A stretch of 64,000 nt of DNA. It comes from Pseudevernia furfuracea. Its lineage: Eukaryota; Ascomycota; Lecanoromycetes; Lecanorales; Parmeliaceae. The position numbers were made by a program, and so were the translations under genes. The stretch is taken from the NCBI GenBank assembly GCA_022315425.1, contig JAIUPT010000036.1:1178001-1242000 (forward strand). Reading direction: 5' to 3'. Under the pieces are notes generated by a model. The model was not told the DNA's origin. It did no database searches and saw nothing but the letters and a program-made list of their open reading frames with translations. This document shows, one piece after another, positions 1 through 8,942 of this stretch (position 1 is the stretch's first letter; each line of letters begins with the position of its first letter).

Positions 1-1440
1 ACCTTCTCCCTTCTCCTCCTCTTCTTCCTCTTCCTCTTCCTCTTCCTCCAGCTCTTCCAGACCCGCCCCCTCATCATCTGCCTCTTCCGCCCTATCATCG
101 TCATCCCTACTGTCTTCCCTCTCAATCCCCTCAATCGTCTCCCCGATCTCTTCTACAAGAATCAGATCCCTCTTACCACCGCCAGTACCGATAGCCTTTG
201 AGCTCCTTCTTGAAAAGTACCCACTGTCCCCACTGCCGTGTCTTCCATTGCCATCATCTTCAAAGGCGCCCTCTAAAATGGCACGTAACGTTGCAAAGTC
301 GTCACCACGGTCCATGAGTTTCAGGCGCTGATAGTCTTTCCAGTCGTCAAGTTGGTCCGAGTAGGGAATCTGGAGGACAGGGAGGAGGGAGGGTTGGGTG
401 GGGAGGCGGGAGAGGGTGAAGGCCGTGTGCCAAGTGTTGGGAGGAGAAAGGTGGACGGCGAAGGAGATGATGCGATACCTGCGGCAGGCTCTGGTATTAG
501 CGGGCTTGAAGGGTAGCTCCCCTGGAAGAGAAGGAAAACGAACAGGCCATCATATCTCAGCCCAGCCTTTGGCGCACTTTTGCTCCTCAACTTCCAGCTT
601 CTGAGCACCCGCACAACTTTTTCTCCGGGGTCTTCGCGCAGCATCGTCTTCGTGAGCCTGAACGCCCCGGGATCGTTGACCGCGGCTTTGTATCTGATGT
701 CTCCGTCTCGCCCGAGGTCTATCTCGCAGCTGCCTGTCAGGACGATGGCGTAGGCGGCGTTTTCGTTGGCGGTGATGCCGTGAGAGGTCTCGTCGATGAT
801 GCCATCGCGGTAGGCAGCGGCAGGCTTGAGCCACCAGCTGTTCAGGATGTCAGGTAAAGGGATTTCAGGCGGAGCTAGGAGGGAAAGGACGTACTCGCCG
901 ACCTCAAAGCCAAGGTGGCCGAAGGCGTGTGCTCGAGATGGCTCCGGTGCTCCTTCAACAGACCAAGCCGATTTCTCCTCCTATAGTACTGTTAATCAGA
1001 CAATGCATGTCTGTTGAGACTTGCCGTACATCGTCCGGTACATGTCCATCCTTCCATGTGATCTTCTTCACTCCCTCCATTCTCCCGCCTGGACCGTAGA
1101 GATCAGCCCTGAGGTTTTTCAATGGTCCTAGCTCGTCTTCCCATTTTGTTATCAACTCTTCTGCATGCACCAGTATATCCATTGGCCAGCAGAGGTTCCC
1201 TATGGCTGCTATGACCATCAGCGCTTTCTCGATACGGGAGTAGCGGAGGAGGTCAAGAGTCATTGGGATAGCATCGAGGGTTTGAAAGATGGAGTGTAGG
1301 CAGACAGAGTCGGAACGATTCAGCTTATGTTGCTTGGCGAGGAGCGGAACGAGCGTGTCACGAATGTAGCGGGAATGTAGACGTAGCTCTTCTCGCATCG
1401 ATCTCCCCTTCTGTGGTAAACGTTCCATCGTGGGAGCCAT
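1..1440 (-). CDS. SRA-YDG domain protein (3' end outside window)
   Basis: Three exons are readable: 1440 to about 1030, 980-544 and 478 running off the left edge. Intron 543-479 joins GATGGCCT to GTATCGC, giving the YDG signature in GLRYDGLYRI; this is the base-flipping SRA (SET and RING associated) fold that binds modified or hemimethylated DNA. Upstream lie AHAFGHLGFEVGEYV and NENAAYAIVLTG, then GDIRYKAAVNDPGAF, all in SRA order. The first about 137 residues form a separate helical N-terminal region starting MAPTMERLPQ. The C-terminal part is acidic, ending in a long Glu run near base 1. The first intron donor is ambiguous (GTACCG at 1040 or GTACGG at 1029, both phase 0). The family call is good; partner and substrate are unknown. 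Confidence 0.8.
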
Positions 1441-2884
1441 ACTGTTGGCGTACGTGTTGAGACGCTGTGCTGTGAATGTGAGGAAGCCATGTCAGTGCAG
1501 ATGGAAGCTGGGAAGTGTCCCAGGGAAAGGAAGGTGCGATGCTCTGCAAAGGTGCTCAAGTGTCATTGTAGGCTATCTGGAGTATCATTGCTTGCCAATG
1601 CCGCATTATCGCCAGCGAGGGCATTGTCGAACTGCCTCAAGCATGCTCTATTGGACTTTCGCGGACCCATGGTACAAAAAAAATCAAGCCTCAATTCTAT
1701 CAGTCGCTCTTGCGTCTCTTGAAGACCGCTAGTGACGCTTTTGTTCTTCGCCAAAAAAACCCCATTCCTCACTTTTCTTGAAGCTTTGGCTTCGGGGGGG
1801 GCGGGTTGGGTTTGGGGATCGGTGGTAAAGGTATGTTTGGTGGCGGTCCTGGACATGGTGGGTATTTCTTCTTTGGTGGGGGTGGGGGTTTGTCCTTTGA
1901 TTCTGGGGTTGTTGGTGTAGGCATTTTCTTTCAATTCAAGCTTCGCGGACTCGTGTTTCCTGAGGCTCTTGATGGACGCAAGAGGTAGCTGTTTTTGAGA
2001 AGGGAAACTTTGCGAGATTGAAGGCTGTACTATCATGTCTTATAGAAGCCATGCTCGTAGGGATTATCGTAGGGATTCTCGTGGGATCGGATACAGGTTG
2101 ACATGGTCCCGAGAAGGTGTCTCTGAGATATGGTGAGGTGATTGCATCGCGTCAGCAGCAGTCAAAGATCGGTTCGGGAGATGCAGTACGGTAGAGGATG
2201 GTTGAGCATGGTTAGATATCTACTTATCTAGGGCCACGGGAGGATTGCGATAGAAGGCCAGGTGACTAGATGTCTTGACACGTATGATGTGAGGCAGAAG
2301 AGGCAGAAGTTTGACTCAGGCTGTGATGGCGGCGAGGTGCAGCATGAGGTTGCACAACGGAAAAGTAAGATCTTACCGAAGCGCTCTTCAAGCCAGCAGC
2401 ACAATGGCGAGAATGGCAAACGCTTTACCCCGTATAATGTCTACTCTATAGCCAGCAGGCAAATGCTACATTATGGTCCCAGTATGAGTATCTGAGTATC
2501 GAGTGAGTCTACCAATCTGACTAAAGTATATCTCTTCTCCAAGCCATCGCGTAAAGCGACAAGATTGATGAAAGGAAGAAAAGGCCTCTGAGGTGAGGAA
2601 GACCATCAAAAATTGCGCGAATGAGGTGCCCGAAGGCAACTCAATGACTTTTGCCTCCGCGATGTGCAATGCAGGGCTCAAATCATAAGAAAAGGCCTTT
2701 GTGATCGCCTCTCTTCTCACAAGGTAAGTATGAAGAGAAAAGGAAGAGTTTGAGATGGAGGCTGATATTATACCTAGGTACACCATAACATCTCACATCT
2801 GCTACCCGGATTTCGCTTGAGCCGCGGTTTTTGGACCCTTGCTCCGTTGGACTGAATTTTGTGGCATCGAGGTGCATCAACCCC
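1441..2884. other. intergenic, no supported gene
   Basis: This is the upstream side of both the SRA-YDG gene (-) and the PUS7 gene (+). A 157-codon minus-strand frame at 1563-2036 and a glycine-rich plus frame at 1806-1988 overlap each other. Neither has a recognisable domain, and the region is a G/T-rich low-complexity stretch, so neither is called as a gene. Confidence 0.5.
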
Positions 2885-5800
2885 ATGAAGCGCCTTCACT
2901 CACCCACAATGCACGAACCAGAGCCTGCGACCTCACCCCACAAGAAGCTAAAGCTCCAAGAGCCTTCCTTCGACGGAAAATGGTTAGATTCCCCCACGGT
3001 AGCACCAGCATCTCCAGAGGTCATGCCAGGCATTCTTCACGATGACCCAAATACTACAAGCGAACACCCCAGCAAGCAACTTACCCTCGATTCTGTAGAC
3101 TTATCCAATTCACCCAAATCGCCTTCCACATCTGAAATACTACAAGCTCCCCAGATTACTGCTATGCTAGAAACCAAGGTAGACGACTCGCACCATCACT
3201 CAGAAGCCCCGGGGGATTTGCTCAGCAAAAAGGCTGGAAACGCGTCGGAAGCACAATCAACAACGACAGATGTAGCAGATACCCTAGAGGATCGGTACAG
3301 TAAGGAGGCTACCTGCGGAATTACGGAGTTTGTTAGTCCTGATCTGCTAGGTTTCAGCGGTATTCTGAAGAAGAGGTACGCCTTCTTGATCGCTACCATT
3401 TGCAGCTTATCTAACATACACAGATACACGGATTTCCTCGTCAACGAGATTCTGCCTTCGGGTGAGGTCGTCCACCTTGACAATCTCAGAGCTCCTCCGA
3501 AGCCATCCAAAATCCCGGCGCGGTTGGAAAATGCTGGCGAGACCTCATCAGCCGATACTACAGAACATAAAGCAGAGAATCCCCCAGCTAGCACGGATCA
3601 ATATACCACGGAACAATCTGCCACGGAACAAGAGCAACCTAGGTCAGCGCCTACAACTACATCCAACGATGAGAAGCAAACCTTCCCACATCCAGACACC
3701 TCCAGACCAAAGCATCCTATCGTCAAGCTCGAGGAGGATCTATCAATGATCGAAGCACCCCAAACCATACCCCAGAGCATGCAAGGCTTCGATAAGTATG
3801 AGCTAGCACCTGCTCCTCCTGTTGACGACCAAGAAAAAATCTCACCGCACAAGCGCATTCCGCCCCCAGCACCTTTTATTCCTCTAAGCATGCAAGATCA
3901 AGATGGCAAAAAGTCAAAGCCGGAACAAGAGAAAGCGCCTCGTCGCAAAGAGAAGGTCCACCTCAGGCAAACCAGTCAAGGGTGGGTAGAATTTGATAAG
4001 GAGAAAGAGGACGAGATCAAAAAGTGCAAGGCCGAAGAGGACACTGCGGCCGGAGTCCAGCTGGAGGACGAATCCAAGATGGAGGACATCAAGCCAGAAG
4101 AGACTGCAGATGTGCCCGAACCTGACCAGCCGAACTCAAAACAAGTGCCAAAATCGAGCACCGAAGCATCGTGGCAAGCTTTTGCTGCCAGTGCGCCCAC
4201 TGGCGGCTTTCAAGTTAGTATTCAAGCGACCCACCATGATGTCTTACTGATTTTGATACAGCTTCAGCCCGAGGACATGAATACTCTGCTATCATACTTC
4301 AGCTCCGATGTCGTCGACCAAATTGTCGCTCTGTACAACCGCATTATCGACTCGCCACATCGCAAAACAAGGGACTATGGCATGGTCACTTCAGGAGTCA
4401 TCGATCGCCAGAAACGCACTACTATACATCAAGACATCAGAAGAATGTTCGATTCTCGCCTTGAAACAATGACCGACAATGATGGTGCCATGATGATCAC
4501 AGCGATGGCTGAGAAACCCACATTCTATGCTAGAACCCCTATGAATGCTAATACGCGAAATAACGAGCGTGGCAGCCATCGAGGGAACAATGGCAACCAT
4601 CGAGGGAACAACCGAGGCAACCATCGAGTCAACGGTCAAGGCAATGATGATCGTTCAAGGGCGCAAGCTAGTATTGGTGCCAGAGGCAAACCCAGTTGGG
4701 AAGACCTCGGCGGCACATATCTCCATTTCTCTCTTTACAAGGAGAACAAGGACACCATGGAGGCAATCTCATGGTTGTCAAAGCAAGTACGGATGAACCC
4801 TAGGTCCTTTCAGTTCGCAGGAACCAAGGACCGACGTGCAGTTACCGTTCAACGTGTCAGTGTGGAACGTGTCCTTGTCAACGCCATGATCTCAGCTGGC
4901 CGTACGTTAAGAAACGCACATATTGGGAACTTCGAGTACCGACCGCATCCGCTACAGCTTGGAGAGTTGACTGGCAACGAGTTCGTTATCACCTTACGAG
5001 ATTGCGATTTTCATTGCCCTGTGCCGCTGGAATCTAAACTCATTCTCGAAGGCGCTCAGGCAATTATCAGCGAAGCAATCAGAAATTTGAGTGAAAGGGG
5101 CTTTATCAACTACTATGGTCTGCAGCGCTTTGGCACCTTCTCCATCGGTACCGAGATCGTGGGCCTCAAGATGCTCCAAGGTGATTTCCGAGGTGCTGTT
5201 GACGCCATTCTCGACTACAGTCCGGCTTCCCTAGCAGCCGCCCAGAACACTGTATCCGGCAACACTGACAAGGTCTCGATGGACGATAGAGCTCGTGCGC
5301 GTGCACTACATTCCTACAGGACTACGAATAGATCGAGTCAAGCCCTTCTCGAAATGCCACGCAGGTATTCAGCCGAATTAAGTATCATTCGTCACCTCAC
5401 AGGCAGGCCGAACCATCGCAATGACTACCTAGGAGCTCTTCAGACGATATCGCGCAATTTGCGTCTCATGTATGTCCACGCTTATCAGTCTCTGGTCTGG
5501 AATGTAGCCGCCTCAGAACGCTGGAAGCGTTTCGGCTCTTCTGTTATTGAGGGCGATCTCGTGCTCGTTGACGACCATACCGACAAGACTGAAGATGTTA
5601 CCAAAGCCGAAGATGTCGACGCTGATGGCGAGGCCGTCGTACTTCCTGCTACTGACGATCGTGCAACCAATCTGGACGATATCTTTGAGCGCGCTCGGGC
5701 CTTGACTAAGGAAGAGGCCGAAAGCGGAACGTACAACATTTTCGACATCGTTTTACCAACTCCGGGCTACGACATACTTTACCCTTCAAACGAGATCGGG

Positions 5801-6409
5801 AAGTTCTACGAGGAGTTTATGGCTAGCGAGAGAGGCGGTGGCCTAGATCCGCATGACATGCGAAGACAGTGGAAGGATATCAGCCTGAGCGGAAGCTATC
5901 GCAAACTCCTCGCTCGCCCGGGCAGGGACTTCTCTTTTGAAATCAAGACCTACAAGAACGAGGACGAGCAGTTTGTCGTAACGGACATAGATCGCCTGGG
6001 ACTGGGCTCAAAACCCCAGAGAAACGGGTATCCTAGACATGAACACGACCACCACCACGCACATCAGGACACCACCGTTGGATCGTTGGCCAACGCCAAG
6101 CAAGACGGCGGACCCGCGCAGGAAGATGACGACTCCGAGATGAAGCAGGAAAATAATGACGCTCCCAACGGCAATGACAACGGCAATGACACTGGAGACC
6201 TGACCAGGATCAAGACGGCATCACAGGAAAGCGAAGATCTGGAGCAGGGCGGCGTGAGCTTGCTCGGAGGTGCATACCGCGACTACAAGATCGCTGTCAT
6301 TCTGAAGCTGCAACTCGGCTCCAGCCAGTACGCCACCATGGCCTTGAGGGAGCTGATGAAATCGGGTGGTGTCAAGACTTACAAGGCTGATTTCAGCGGT
6401 GGACGTTGA
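2885..6409 (+). CDS. PUS7: TruD-family tRNA pseudouridine synthase (Pus7)
   Basis: The family isomerises U to pseudouridine (in yeast U13 and U35 of tRNAs, plus U2 snRNA and some mRNAs). The catalytic motif FAGTKDRRAVTVQ is at about residue 612, with the catalytic Asp near 617. GNEFVITLRDCDF, NYYGLQRFG (about 710) and YVHAYQSLVWN follow, as in TruD/Pus7. Two 48-nt introns, 3376-3423 and 4214-4261, are in frame and stop-free. Removing the first restores ILKKRYTDFLVNEI, the expected N-terminal motif. The spliced product is 1142 residues, against 676 in yeast. The excess is a long acidic, Pro/Ser/Glu-rich N-terminus, a Gly/Asn/Arg/His repeat insert (4557-4650) and an acidic insert before the C-terminus. 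ATG 2885 is the first in-frame ATG. Confidence 0.93.
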   Translation: MKRLHSPTMHEPEPATSPHKKLKLQEPSFDGKWLDSPTVAPASPEVMPGILHDDPNTTSEHPSKQLTLDSVDLSNSPKSPSTSEILQAPQITAMLETKVDDSHHHSEAPGDLLSKKAGNASEAQSTTTDVADTLEDRYSKEATCGITEFVSPDLLGFSGILKKRYAFLIATICSLSNIHRYTDFLVNEILPSGEVVHLDNLRAPPKPSKIPARLENAGETSSADTTEHKAENPPASTDQYTTEQSATEQEQPRSAPTTTSNDEKQTFPHPDTSRPKHPIVKLEEDLSMIEAPQTIPQSMQGFDKYELAPAPPVDDQEKISPHKRIPPPAPFIPLSMQDQDGKKSKPEQEKAPRRKEKVHLRQTSQGWVEFDKEKEDEIKKCKAEEDTAAGVQLEDESKMEDIKPEETADVPEPDQPNSKQVPKSSTEASWQAFAASAPTGGFQVSIQATHHDVLLILIQLQPEDMNTLLSYFSSDVVDQIVALYNRIIDSPHRKTRDYGMVTSGVIDRQKRTTIHQDIRRMFDSRLETMTDNDGAMMITAMAEKPTFYARTPMNANTRNNERGSHRGNNGNHRGNNRGNHRVNGQGNDDRSRAQASIGARGKPSWEDLGGTYLHFSLYKENKDTMEAISWLSKQVRMNPRSFQFAGTKDRRAVTVQRVSVERVLVNAMISAGRTLRNAHIGNFEYRPHPLQLGELTGNEFVITLRDCDFHCPVPLESKLILEGAQAIISEAIRNLSERGFINYYGLQRFGTFSIGTEIVGLKMLQGDFRGAVDAILDYSPASLAAAQNTVSGNTDKVSMDDRARARALHSYRTTNRSSQALLEMPRRYSAELSIIRHLTGRPNHRNDYLGALQTISRNLRLMYVHAYQSLVWNVAASERWKRFGSSVIEGDLVLVDDHTDKTEDVTKAEDVDADGEAVVLPATDDRATNLDDIFERARALTKEEAESGTYNIFDIVLPTPGYDILYPSNEIGKFYEEFMASERGGGLDPHDMRRQWKDISLSGSYRKLLARPGRDFSFEIKTYKNEDEQFVVTDIDRLGLGSKPQRNGYPRHEHDHHHAHQDTTVGSLANAKQDGGPAQEDDDSEMKQENNDAPNGNDNGNDTGDLTRIKTASQESEDLEQGGVSLLGGAYRDYKIAVILKLQLGSSQYATMALRELMKSGGVKTYKADFSGGR
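3376..3423 (+). other. 48-nt in-frame intron of PUS7
   Basis: The intron begins GTACGC and ends ACACAG. It is a multiple of three and lacks a stop, so an unspliced reading stays open. Removing it joins AAG AAG AG to A TAC ACG GAT and gives the conserved KKRYTDFLVNEI. A second intron with the same properties is at 4214-4261 (GTTAGT to ATACAG). Confidence 0.85.
4557..4650 (+). repeat. Arg/Gly/Asn/His tandem repeat inside PUS7
   Basis: Imperfect direct repeats of a GGCAACCATCGAG-like unit encode a run of RGN, HRGNN and HRVN motifs just before the conserved catalytic half. RGG/RGN tracts often bind RNA; that role here is inference. Confidence 0.6.
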
Positions 6410-7273
6410 TTGAATGGGTCTGACTGCTGTCAACCTTTCTCTGTCTCAGGGGAAGCGCAGCCTGCGTAGCTATCAGTGCGCAGGAACGCGGCATTGACGA
6501 TTGGGGCATGTGGTGGGGCTTTTTTCGCATGGCGTGGCATTGCCCTTTCATGGCGTGGCTGTATGCCATTACGGCTGGTCTACGGTTAAGATGTTGCATG
6601 ATGTGGGAAAGAACAATTCCATAGTTGATATAGCAAGATACCCCCCCCCCCCCCGCTTCCCCCCTTTTTCTCCTTTTTCTTTTCTACAGTATAGGGTTCG
6701 AAGCACAGCTTAGCTCGTAGCAGCGAGCATACCTTATGTACTTGACCCAAGCGACTTTCCCATTGCTCTTGGTCTCGGTGCTCTTGTGCACCTCGCCTGC
6801 TAGACAGACACCACACTACAGCTGGCATCTTTGCAAAGGTGCACCGCATCCGGCAGCGCTAGGATCGATGTATCTATCGTCAACCAGAGTTTCACAAAAA
6901 AAAAGCTATGCCTGTTTTTTCCTACAACGCTGCCATGTGAACGACGTTTGTTGCCGTAACGGAAATTTCCCCCATCGCCGAGCTTCAGCGTCGGAAATCG
7001 GGTGGGAAAGATGTTTTGACGGTTATCTTATTTATTTATTATTAAAAGTAAGTGTTGTTTGTTGTGTGCGTGTTAGATGGATGATTACGGAAACTTTTCC
7101 GCATCAAGTACACGGGGAGTGAGGGAAAGAAAGAAAGAAAGAAATAAAGAAAGGACACTTTTGGCGCTATATGCTATGGTTCTTTTTTCCATTGCCGCGG
7201 CAAGTAGGAGGAGGCTGGAACGTGTTATTAACCCTTGGACCTTGACGTGTGTGGGCCATTGTCAGTCAGTCAG
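6410..7273. other. intergenic between convergent genes, C14 run and GAAA microsatellite
   Basis: The gap lies between the PUS7 stop and the CBM18 gene stop, so it carries both 3' ends. It contains a run of 14 C at 6641-6654 followed by a CT-rich tract, and a GAAA-type microsatellite at about 7124-7153. Open frames here have no recognisable content. Confidence 0.6.
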
Positions 7274-8194
7274 TCAACTGCAATCGCCCCAGAGCGGTTG
7301 GCACCAGTTGGCTGCTCCGCAGAAATCCACCGTGTTGCCTGTTTTTTCGACAAATACCGGGGTCAGTTCTCGTGTGCGTGCATATGCGGGCGGGCGGGTT
7401 TCTCCTCGCTGCCACGCAACGACGGAGTGAGTGCTCGCTTCACTCACCGCAATAATTGCTCCCGCTGCAACACAGCCCGTCCCCGCACTTGGCGTTCACA
7501 ATCGGTCCGCACGTCTGGCCGATTCCCGCCGTTGTCGGAGGACCGGAGGGAAGAGGCGGTGGCGTACGGTTGGTCGCGCAGTCGCCGAACCCAACCTGGC
7601 AGGTGTCGGCGCCGCAGTAGAGATCTTGGCTCTCGATGTTGTTCTTGGGGCCGCAGTGGCCGTCGGAACTGCAGCAGCGGTAGTAGTATCCCGGCTCGTT
7701 GGGAGGAGCCACGCCTGCCCCCGGGCAAGAGACGCCGCCTACGGCGCCACCGCAGACGTCGATGTTGGGGACGGCGGAGACATAGGAAGGAGGTGCGGTC
7801 GAATTCAACGGGATGGAAGACGACATCCAGACAGTCGAGTTGGCTGGAGAAGCCGGGGATGCACAGCTAGAGCCGGGGCCGGAGAATTGCGCTTGGCAGG
7901 TTGCTGGGTCGCACCAGGCCGGGCCGGTATCGCACTGCAGGAGAGGACAAGTTAGGCACTGCCGTGGGCGTCTATGAGCGGTGGACGCGGCATTAGGTTG
8001 CTCACCCATCCATGTTGACTACCTGTGAACGGATCGTCGTCAGCAGGGTTCAGAAATCATTGGCACTGGAGGGCGGAGCGTGTCAGCGTACAGCAGTTTT
8101 CTGGAGCACACGTTTGATTGCCGTACTGAGGGCCACAGTTCTGGCCGAACGACAGGGATACAAGGCACAGTGTGATCAGGTATGTGCAACGCAT
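7274..8194 (-). CDS. small secreted protein with three CBM18 (hevein-type) chitin-binding modules
   Basis: Four exons: 8194-8092, 8022-8006 (17 nt), 7934-7448 and 7338-7274. They total 672 nt and encode 223 residues. The first about 18 residues (MRCTYLITLCLVSLSFGQ) are a signal peptide. Module 1 spans exons 1-3: splicing creates NCCSQHGWCDTG then AWCDPATCQ, the canonical CCSxxGWC core. Module 2 contains RCCSSDGHCG and LYCGADTCQVGFGDC. Module 3 contains CGDGLCCSGSNYCG and continues in exon 4 as NTVDFCGAANWCQ, ending in a Cys before the stop. Such proteins bind chitin outside the cell; in plant-associated fungi some shield hyphae from chitinases, but a role in this organism is inferred. The introns are 69, 71 and 109 nt. 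Confidence 0.88.
8006..8022 (-). other. 17-nt microexon of the CBM18 gene
   Basis: The sequence between the acceptor TTCACAG (ending 8023) and the donor GTGAGC (starting 8005) is 17 nt. It supplies the residues S-Q-H-G-W in the heart of the chitin-binding fold. Without it the cysteine spacing of module 1 is wrong and the frame is lost. Confidence 0.8.
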
Positions 8195-8942
8195 CTTGCA
8201 AAGCGATTCTCGAAAACGTTTTGCAAGGGAAGAGAGCAAGTGAAGAGAAAGAAAGAAAGAAGCAAAGGGACAAGGGTAGGTACAGGAAGACTTGAATGCG
8301 GGGAATCAAAACCACTTATAGAGATTGAGCAAGAGAGACCGTGATACCAGCCATGAGGTAGTTACTCTCTACCTAGCACGCCTAGCTGCAAGAGCGCGAG
8401 TCTGAATCTATTGCGCAAGCCACATCGCATGCTTGCTAGACTACATTTCTGGCTCAGATAGGGGTTTCAATATTAGAGTGCTCGAGCACGGGATCCTGGT
8501 AGTATTCATTTTAGGTAATTTGAACATGGGTTGTGTGTTCACGTTTGTTGTGTATGGGATCATGGATCATGGATGTATCTAATGTGTATGCGCCCTTCCG
8601 AAGCTGCATACCTTATGCATGCATTTGCAAATTGCAACCAATGAATTTTGGCTAACTCAAAGGGGCTTGGGGCCCGCTTCGGACCGGATTAATTACTACG
8701 TCGATCTTCCGCATTTCCGCCAAGAAAAAAAAAAGTTGTAGTGGTGGATGTTGTAGCGCGTCAATAGAGAAGGCTCTCTAGGTATAACTCTTGCTTGTAT
8801 CCTGTTGCTTGCTTTTCACTTGCTGACTTGCTAGGTTTATCTGCATCTCCAATATCAGCGCCGAGAGCGGGAAACTGACATCGATGACTCACAGCGATAT
8901 CATCAACAGCGGAAGGAACACGGAGATATAAAGCCATCTGCG
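8195..8942. promoter_or_regulatory. shared divergent promoter region, CBM18 gene / TRZ1
   Basis: This 748-bp gap separates two divergently transcribed genes, so both 5' regions lie here. The CBM18 side has a GA-rich tract (8229-8275 on the plus strand). A TATAAAG-like sequence at about 8924 is too close to the TRZ1 ATG to be called a TATA box. No specific binding site is claimed. Confidence 0.4.

Noticed and set aside
1563..2036. 157-codon minus-strand open frame
   Set aside because: It overlaps a Gly-rich plus frame in a G/T-rich low-complexity stretch. No domain, no splice support.
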